Source of the DNA: a bacterium UBP12_UBA5184
GTDB taxonomy: Bacteria; Vulcanimicrobiota; Vulcanimicrobiia; Vulcanimicrobiales; Vulcanimicrobiaceae
Reading direction: 5' to 3'
NCBI GenBank assembly: GCA_002413145.1
Contig: DHWK01000109.1
Location: 6,966-18,757, forward strand
DNA: 11,792 bases
Shown here piece by piece: positions 7,676 to 11,792 of the stretch. Both the position numbers and the translations under genes were made by a program. Position 1 is the stretch's first letter; every line of letters starts with the position of its first letter. Below the pieces are notes generated by a model, which saw only the letters and a list, made by a program, of their open reading frames with translations, was not told the origin of the DNA and did not search any database.

Positions 7676-9337
7676 TCAAATCGAGTAAGCGTAGGGGTTC
7701 CAGAAGGGCGAGATCACCGGCGACGAGGTGTAACCCTTGAGATCGCTGTTGTACACCTGCGGCTCGCGGCGGTAGTAGAGCACGATCGACGGCACCTCAC
7801 CGGCGAAGCGTCGCTGCTCGATTTGGAAATCGCGCAGACGGCGGGCGCGATCGACCGTCGAGAGTTCGTCGTCCATCGCCGCGGTCGCGATCTTGTCGTT
7901 CCAAAAGAGCGCGTTTTGCGCTCGCGGGGCCATGTTATGGGCCGAATAGACCGCGCTGTCGTCGGGGTCGGCGGCTCCGCCCCAGGCGAAACCGGCGACG
8001 TCGTAGTGGCCGCCTTGTAAAATGCCCGCCGCCGTATTGTCGAAAAACTGCGCCGTTCCGTAGTTCTTGATCGTCACCGCCGCGCCGACGTTGTGCCAGG
8101 CGTCCTGGACGAACGACTCGATCGCCTTCCCGGTAAAGCTCTCGGTTTGGGTCGAGTACGTGAAGGCCAAACGCTGCCCGCCTTTCGCGCGAATGCCGTC
8201 CGGGCCGACCTTCCAGCCCGCCTCGTCGAGCAGCGCCTGGGCCTTGGGAAGGTCGTAGTCGTAATGCGGCGTGTCGGCCGTCCAGGCCCACGAGATGTCC
8301 GGCGAGAGGGCGGTATCGGTGAGCACGCCGAGGCCGTGCGCAATCTTCGCGACGATCGTCTTGCGGTCGAGCGCCATCGCGAGGGCACGCCGAACGCGCG
8401 CGTCCTCAAAGAGCGGACGCTTGAGATTGAAATCGACGTGATCGTAGGTGAACACGGGAGAGGCGACCGCGAGCGTCCCGGGGATGTTCTGCAATTCCGG
8501 CCAGAGGTTCGTGGCGACGTGAATCGCCATGTCGATCTCGTGCGTCTTGATCTCGCTGAGGGTCGTGTTCTCGTCGGGAAAAATCTTAAAGACGACCTCG
8601 TCGAGTTTCGGCTTGCCCATGAAATAGCGATCGAAGGCCTTCATCACGACTTGCGAACTGCGGTCCCAGCGAACGAACGCAAACGGGCCGCTGCCGACGG
8701 GCGCCGATTGATACGCCGCGCGGTTGAAGGATCCGGCCGAGTCATTGACCTTCTCGAGCAAATGCGCCGGCAAGATCGGCGCGTTGCCGTTGACGCCCCA
8801 GAGCTGCTGCAAGAATGGCGCATAGACCCGCTTCATCCGGATCGTGGCGACCAGCGGATCGGTGCAGTCGATCGCCTTGATATCCCGGTAGCCGTCCTGC
8901 GTGACGTCGTTGTTGGCGGGATTCATCACCGCGTGCCAGGTGAACTTCAAGTCCTTGCACGTCAACTGCACGCCGTCGTGAAAATAGATGTTGGGCCGGA
9001 GTTTGTATTTCAACGTGAGACCGTCTTGGCTGACGTCGCCGTTCTCGACCGTCGGCAATTCGAGCAGCGCGTCGGGATGCGGCTGCGAGTGCTCGTCGTA
9101 GCGAACCGCATACGAAAACAAGAACATCGACAGATCGAGCGCCGCCGCACTCGTGGCCAGCATCGGGTTGAGCGACTTGACGTCCTGTGCCTCCGCGTAG
9201 ACGAGCCGCCCGTGATGCGTCCAGGGATTCCCGCCACCGGCCCCGGCGGCGGTCTGCGTCCCAACCCTGGTGCACGCCGCGAGCGCGGCGCTCCAGATCA
9301 GCGCCGCTAAAAAACGCCGAGGACCGCCTTCACCCAC
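7676..9337 (-). CDS. Family 5 extracytoplasmic solute-binding protein, lipoprotein (SBP-A)
   Basis: 553 residues from GTG 9337. The frame is open further upstream, but that part only yields an Arg/Ser-rich shadow of the preceding gene. GTG 9337 gives the leader GEGGPRRFLAALIWSAALAAC, with lipobox L-A-A-C (Cys22), and a mature start TRVGTQ much like SBP-D. Family 5 landmarks: DVKSLNPMLATS; YKLRPNIYFHDGVQLTCKDL around residues 111-130; YQSAPVGSGPFAFVRWDRSS; GKPKLDEVVFKIFPDENT; DARVRRALAMALDRKTI; LLDEAGWKVGPDGIRAKGG. It lacks the C-X13-C pair of the other three; the positions are Ala and Asn (AHNMAPRAQNALFWN). It has instead Cys127 and Cys158 in the first lobe, which could form an alternative disulphide. 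The start overlaps the end of the AhbA/B-like gene by 8 bases, tying this first binding protein to that gene. Ligand unknown. Confidence 0.88.
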   Translation of the reverse strand: MGEGGPRRFLAALIWSAALAACTRVGTQTAAGAGGGNPWTHHGRLVYAEAQDVKSLNPMLATSAAALDLSMFLFSYAVRYDEHSQPHPDALLELPTVENGDVSQDGLTLKYKLRPNIYFHDGVQLTCKDLKFTWHAVMNPANNDVTQDGYRDIKAIDCTDPLVATIRMKRVYAPFLQQLWGVNGNAPILPAHLLEKVNDSAGSFNRAAYQSAPVGSGPFAFVRWDRSSQVVMKAFDRYFMGKPKLDEVVFKIFPDENTTLSEIKTHEIDMAIHVATNLWPELQNIPGTLAVASPVFTYDHVDFNLKRPLFEDARVRRALAMALDRKTIVAKIAHGLGVLTDTALSPDISWAWTADTPHYDYDLPKAQALLDEAGWKVGPDGIRAKGGQRLAFTYSTQTESFTGKAIESFVQDAWHNVGAAVTIKNYGTAQFFDNTAAGILQGGHYDVAGFAWGGAADPDDSAVYSAHNMAPRAQNALFWNDKIATAAMDDELSTVDRARRLRDFQIEQRRFAGEVPSIVLYYRREPQVYNSDLKGYTSSPVISPFWNPYAYSI

Positions 9338-10460
9338 GCAACGTCTCGGGATCGACGTCCCTCGCGCGATACCACGCGGCGAAGGCGTGCGGCGAGATCT
9401 CCGAGGGCTTGATCTCGCTGCGGCCGCCCCAGAAAACGTTGGTGTAGTCGAACCCGATGCCGGCCTCTTCGAGATGCCGATCGATCGCGGCTTTGTGGGC
9501 GAGCACGACGTCCTTGTCGAGGCCGTGCGCGACACCCATGATGTTGACGTCGCGGAATTCGGGGCCGCCTTCGCGCCAATAGGCGTGGGTCATAATGTAA
9601 TGCCGGCCGACTTCACCGCCCGCCTCGAGTTCGCGGCCGCGCGGGACGCGCCAGTGGAATAGCGCGTTGTAACGGGTGACGCGCTGGTTGCCGGCGGTCG
9701 GTTTGACGTGTTCGAGGAACGTCGAAAAGCGCCCGATGACGCCGCGCGCCTGCAAGGTTTCGGCGACGCGGTAGAACTCGTCGAGTTCGACGTCCGCTTC
9801 CGCCGCGCGCGCGCGCCAAAGACCGCGCAACAGCTCGTGTGCTGCGAATTCACGCTTGAGCGCGTCGAGTACCTTCCACTCGAGGGGCGACAACTCGACG
9901 ATCTGGGCGTCTTGCGTCTCCGCCGGCGCCTCGGCCCGGGCGCCGGGTTCGAGTCCGCGCCGTCGAATGTGGCCGACGCCGAGCACGAACAAGCGCTTCG
10001 CGGGCATCAATCGGAACGCGTCGGCCCCGACGTGCCTACGCAGATACTCGGCGTGCTTCTCGAGCGAATAGCCTTGGGGCACTTTGAGCGTCGTCCACAA
10101 CCGATACGTAGAGCCCGGCGTCGCCGGGTCGGCGCTGCGAATGACGATGTGTCCCGAAAACGGATCGTCCTCGAACATAAAATCGAAGGCCGCCTCGAGC
10201 CGCTCGGGCGGAATCTGCCACGCCACCAGCGCCCCGTGCGCGAGGTTCGTCGCCAAAAGCGTCTGCCGCACGCGGCGAATCGTCCCGGCACGCAGCATCG
10301 CGCGGATGCGCGCGATGACGGTATCGACCTCAACGCCCGAACCCTCCGCAATCGCGCCCAGCGGGTCGCGTTGAAAGCCGGCGATCCGATCCTCAGAGAT
10401 TTTGAGGATCGCGGCGTTGACCGGATCGTCGACGCCGACCGGCGCATCGAGCACGTCCAT
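9330..10460 (-). CDS. Tandem Lrp/AsnC-type protein, siroheme decarboxylase AhbA-AhbB-like fusion
   Basis: 376 residues made of two similar halves, each a winged-helix segment followed by an alpha/beta domain. ATG 10460 is chosen over a TTG at 10475 because GAAGGG lies 7 bases before it. First half: helix-turn-helix about 14-66 ending in GTIRRVRQ, then LVAWQIPPERLEAAFDF and FSGHIVIRS (H104) with YRLWTTLKVP (119-128), matching the YNLWFT strand of AhbA. A Pro/Glu/Ala-rich linker spans about 170-187. Second half: helix-turn-helix about 191-245 ending in RGVIGRFSTF, then YNALFHWRVP, IMTHAYWRE (H292, the place of the T-H-C-Y motif of AhbB) and NIMGVAHG (306-313, like the NLFTMIHG strand). AhbA and AhbB together decarboxylate siroheme to didecarboxysiroheme in alternative haem synthesis; related NirD/L/G/H act in haem d1 synthesis. 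These proteins descend from Lrp regulators, so a regulatory role is not excluded. No other tetrapyrrole gene is in the window. It overlaps SBP-A by 8 bases and follows the tolC-like gene by 51. Confidence 0.7.
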   Translation of the reverse strand: MDVLDAPVGVDDPVNAAILKISEDRIAGFQRDPLGAIAEGSGVEVDTVIARIRAMLRAGTIRRVRQTLLATNLAHGALVAWQIPPERLEAAFDFMFEDDPFSGHIVIRSADPATPGSTYRLWTTLKVPQGYSLEKHAEYLRRHVGADAFRLMPAKRLFVLGVGHIRRRGLEPGARAEAPAETQDAQIVELSPLEWKVLDALKREFAAHELLRGLWRARAAEADVELDEFYRVAETLQARGVIGRFSTFLEHVKPTAGNQRVTRYNALFHWRVPRGRELEAGGEVGRHYIMTHAYWREGGPEFRDVNIMGVAHGLDKDVVLAHKAAIDRHLEEAGIGFDYTNVFWGGRSEIKPSEISPHAFAAWYRARDVDPETLRG

Positions 10461-10467
10461 ACGGCGA

Positions 10468-10473
10468 CCCTTC
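10468..10473 (-). promoter_or_regulatory. Ribosome binding site deciding the ATG at 10460
   Basis: GAAGGG on the minus strand, 7 bases before the ATG at 10460. It makes this ATG more likely than the TTG at 10475, which itself lies within the ribosome site. Confidence 0.55.
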
Positions 10474-10511
10474 AATGCACCCGCAGCCGATTACTTGGCG
10501 TGCGCCCGATT

Positions 10512-11792
10512 TTAAGGCGTGTTGGCGCCGATCGCGTACAGATACGCCTGTTCGGCTTGGCGGAGCGAATACACCGCGGTGACCTGATCGCTGAGCGCGG
10601 TGGTCAAGCCGACCTGCGCGTTGAGCAGCAGCGGCAGGGTCGTGACGCCGTAGCGATATTGCGCTTGCGTCGCGCTCAGGACGTCGACCGCTTTGGTATA
10701 TTCGGCTTGCGCCTGATCGAGTTGTGCGCGCGCGGCGACGAGGTTGACCAACGCCTGCTTCACGTTCAGCTGGACGGTTTCACGCGTGTCCTCGAGTTGC
10801 GCATCCAAGCGCTCGATGATGGCCTTCTGCTGCAGCACGTCGGCGGCGGTGATGCCCTGATCGAAGATCGGAATCGAAAGCGTCGCGCCGATCGTCGCGC
10901 TGTTGCGGAACGCCCCGCCGGTCGTGTCGGTTGAATTCGTGCCGGCGCTCGCGGTACCTGAGAGCGATGGGAAGAGGTTCAGGCGGGTCGCGCGGAGCGA
11001 CTCGTGCTGCGCCTGCAAGGAGTGTTCCGCCGACGCGAGGTCGGGACGCAACAGATAGGCACGCGTCAACGCTTGATCGTAGGATGGAACCGGGATCGTC
11101 GAGATCGCGCCGGTCGCGCTGACCGGCGTATCGTCGAAGGGACGCACGTCGAGATTGGCGTCGAGTCCCATCGCGTTGGCGAAGGTCGCTTGGGCGTTCA
11201 GTTCGAGGGCCTGGGCTTTGACGACGGCGACGCGGGCCTGCGAGGTCGGAAGCTGCGCCGTCGAGAGGTCGACGCGCGTCGCGACGCCGGCGGCGAGTTG
11301 CGCCCGAACGAGATCTTCTTGCACGAGGTCGAGCCGAACGGTTTGCTCCGCGACTTGACGGGTGCGTTGCGCTTGCAATTGATTGTAGTAGGCCTGCGCG
11401 ACGTTGAAGGCGACCGTCTGCAAATCGCGACGATAGGTGTCGACCGACGCCGTCTCGCTATACGAGGCGGCACGAATCGACGCCGCGACCCGACCGCCGT
11501 CGAAGATCAGCTGCCGCAACGTCGCGTTGAGTCCGTTCGAAGTCGTCACCGTCGGGCTCGTCACCGTCCCGCCGGAACCGCTGCCGATCACGGTCGTCGA
11601 GCCGGCCTGGCGATCGTTGTGCGAGGTCGAGAGCGTCGCCGACAGGTTTGGATAATAGCCGGTCTGCGCCAAACGCTTGGCGGCATGCGCGACGCCGGTA
11701 TCGGCGCGCGCGCTCGCGAGCACCGGCGAACGGGCGAATGCGATAGCGATCGACTGCGGCAGCGTTACGGTTTGCGGCGCCGCGCTCGGTGG
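10512..11792 (-). CDS. TolC-family outer membrane efflux protein, N-terminus cut by window edge
   Basis: 426 residues are visible. The frame stays open through the right edge: 23 residues ahead of the first in-window GTG read PPSAAPQTVTLPQSIAIAFA then RSP, the typical first helix of TolC proteins, so the signal peptide lies outside. The internal duplication of the family is evident: IAIAFARSPVLASARAD (about 15-31) is repeated as ALTRAYLLRPDLASAEHSLQ (about 241-260), each followed by an aromatic-Pro strand (YYPNLSATLS; LFPSLSGTAS). LRQLIFDGGR (about 92-101) and its counterpart LSIPIFDQG mark the outer-membrane beta segments. Long Ala/Gln/Leu-rich stretches form the periplasmic coiled-coil helices. 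Such trimers form the outer-membrane channel of tripartite efflux pumps or type I secretion. No adaptor or pump gene is seen here; it could lie beyond the right edge. It is the first visible gene of the minus-strand train, 51 bases ahead of the AhbA/B-like gene, and it implies a diderm envelope. Confidence 0.92.
   Translation of the reverse strand, partial: PPSAAPQTVTLPQSIAIAFARSPVLASARADTGVAHAAKRLAQTGYYPNLSATLSTSHNDRQAGSTTVIGSGSGGTVTSPTVTTSNGLNATLRQLIFDGGRVAASIRAASYSETASVDTYRRDLQTVAFNVAQAYYNQLQAQRTRQVAEQTVRLDLVQEDLVRAQLAAGVATRVDLSTAQLPTSQARVAVVKAQALELNAQATFANAMGLDANLDVRPFDDTPVSATGAISTIPVPSYDQALTRAYLLRPDLASAEHSLQAQHESLRATRLNLFPSLSGTASAGTNSTDTTGGAFRNSATIGATLSIPIFDQGITAADVLQQKAIIERLDAQLEDTRETVQLNVKQALVNLVAARAQLDQAQAEYTKAVDVLSATQAQYRYGVTTLPLLLNAQVGLTTALSDQVTAVYSLRQAEQAYLYAIGANTP

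Noticed and set aside
8093..9310. Plus-strand open frame of 405 codons opposite SBP-A
   Set aside because: Antisense shadow of a well-supported gene, with a low-complexity Arg/Val/Glu composition and no ribosome site or domain.
10461..10511. Hairpin or promoter between the tolC-like and AhbA/B-like genes
   Set aside because: A GGCG/CGCC stem with a two-base loop is not a plausible terminator, and no -35/-10 pair is visible. The gap reads as an ordinary intra-operon spacer.
9708..10934. Plus-strand open frame of 408 codons opposite the AhbA/B-like and tolC-like genes
   Set aside because: Spans two real minus-strand genes and their intergenic gap. The Arg-rich product has no family features.
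1..11792. CRISPR arrays, tRNA or rRNA genes, insertion sequences
   Set aside because: No spaced direct repeats, cloverleaf-like sequence, rRNA signature or transposase was seen. The only large-scale repetition is the paralogy of the four binding-protein genes.

Overview
The window is GC-rich (about 65% by eye) and densely coded. It looks like a diderm bacterium: it encodes a TolC-type outer-membrane efflux protein and several exported or lipid-anchored solute-binding proteins. GTG starts and stop/start overlaps are frequent. The gene style reminds me of uncultivated lineages such as Candidatus Eremiobacterota, but that is an impression from memory; no marker gene in the window settles it.

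Layout. On the plus strand, bases 2-238 hold the C-terminal end of a membrane protein, perhaps a site-2 protease. It is followed 7 bases later by a DUF2029/GT87-type polytopic membrane glycosyltransferase (246-1676). After a short convergent gap, the minus strand carries an unrecognised Ser/Thr/Gly-rich beta-type protein (1747-2496). Its base composition is lower in GC and it lacks a convincing signal peptide. Upstream of it lie about 270 bases with no credible gene and one possible promoter.

The rest of the window (2767 to the right edge) is one minus-strand gene train. Transcription order is: tolC-like gene (cut by the right edge), a 376-residue tandem Lrp/AsnC-type protein resembling a fused siroheme decarboxylase AhbA-AhbB, then four consecutive paralogous family 5 (OppA/DppA-like) extracytoplasmic solute-binding proteins, here called SBP-A, B, C and D. 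Junctions are 51 nt, an 8-nt overlap, a 13-nt gap, a 1-nt overlap (TGATG) and a 14-nt overlap, so the train is very probably co-transcribed and partly translationally coupled.

How the genes may work together. No ABC permease or ATPase is present, so the four binding proteins either share a transporter encoded elsewhere or do something other than import. Three have a lipobox (SBP-A, C, D) and one (SBP-B) has a signal-peptide-like N-terminus without a lipobox cysteine. Sequence resemblance pairs the outer two (A with D) and the inner two (B with C). The union of a tetrapyrrole-enzyme-like protein, a TolC channel and DppA/HbpA-type binding proteins, a superfamily with known peptide, nickel and haem binders, is the most unusual feature here. 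It suggests, but does not prove, handling of a tetrapyrrole or peptide-like ligand. The AhbA/B-like protein could instead be a ligand-sensing regulator of the cluster.
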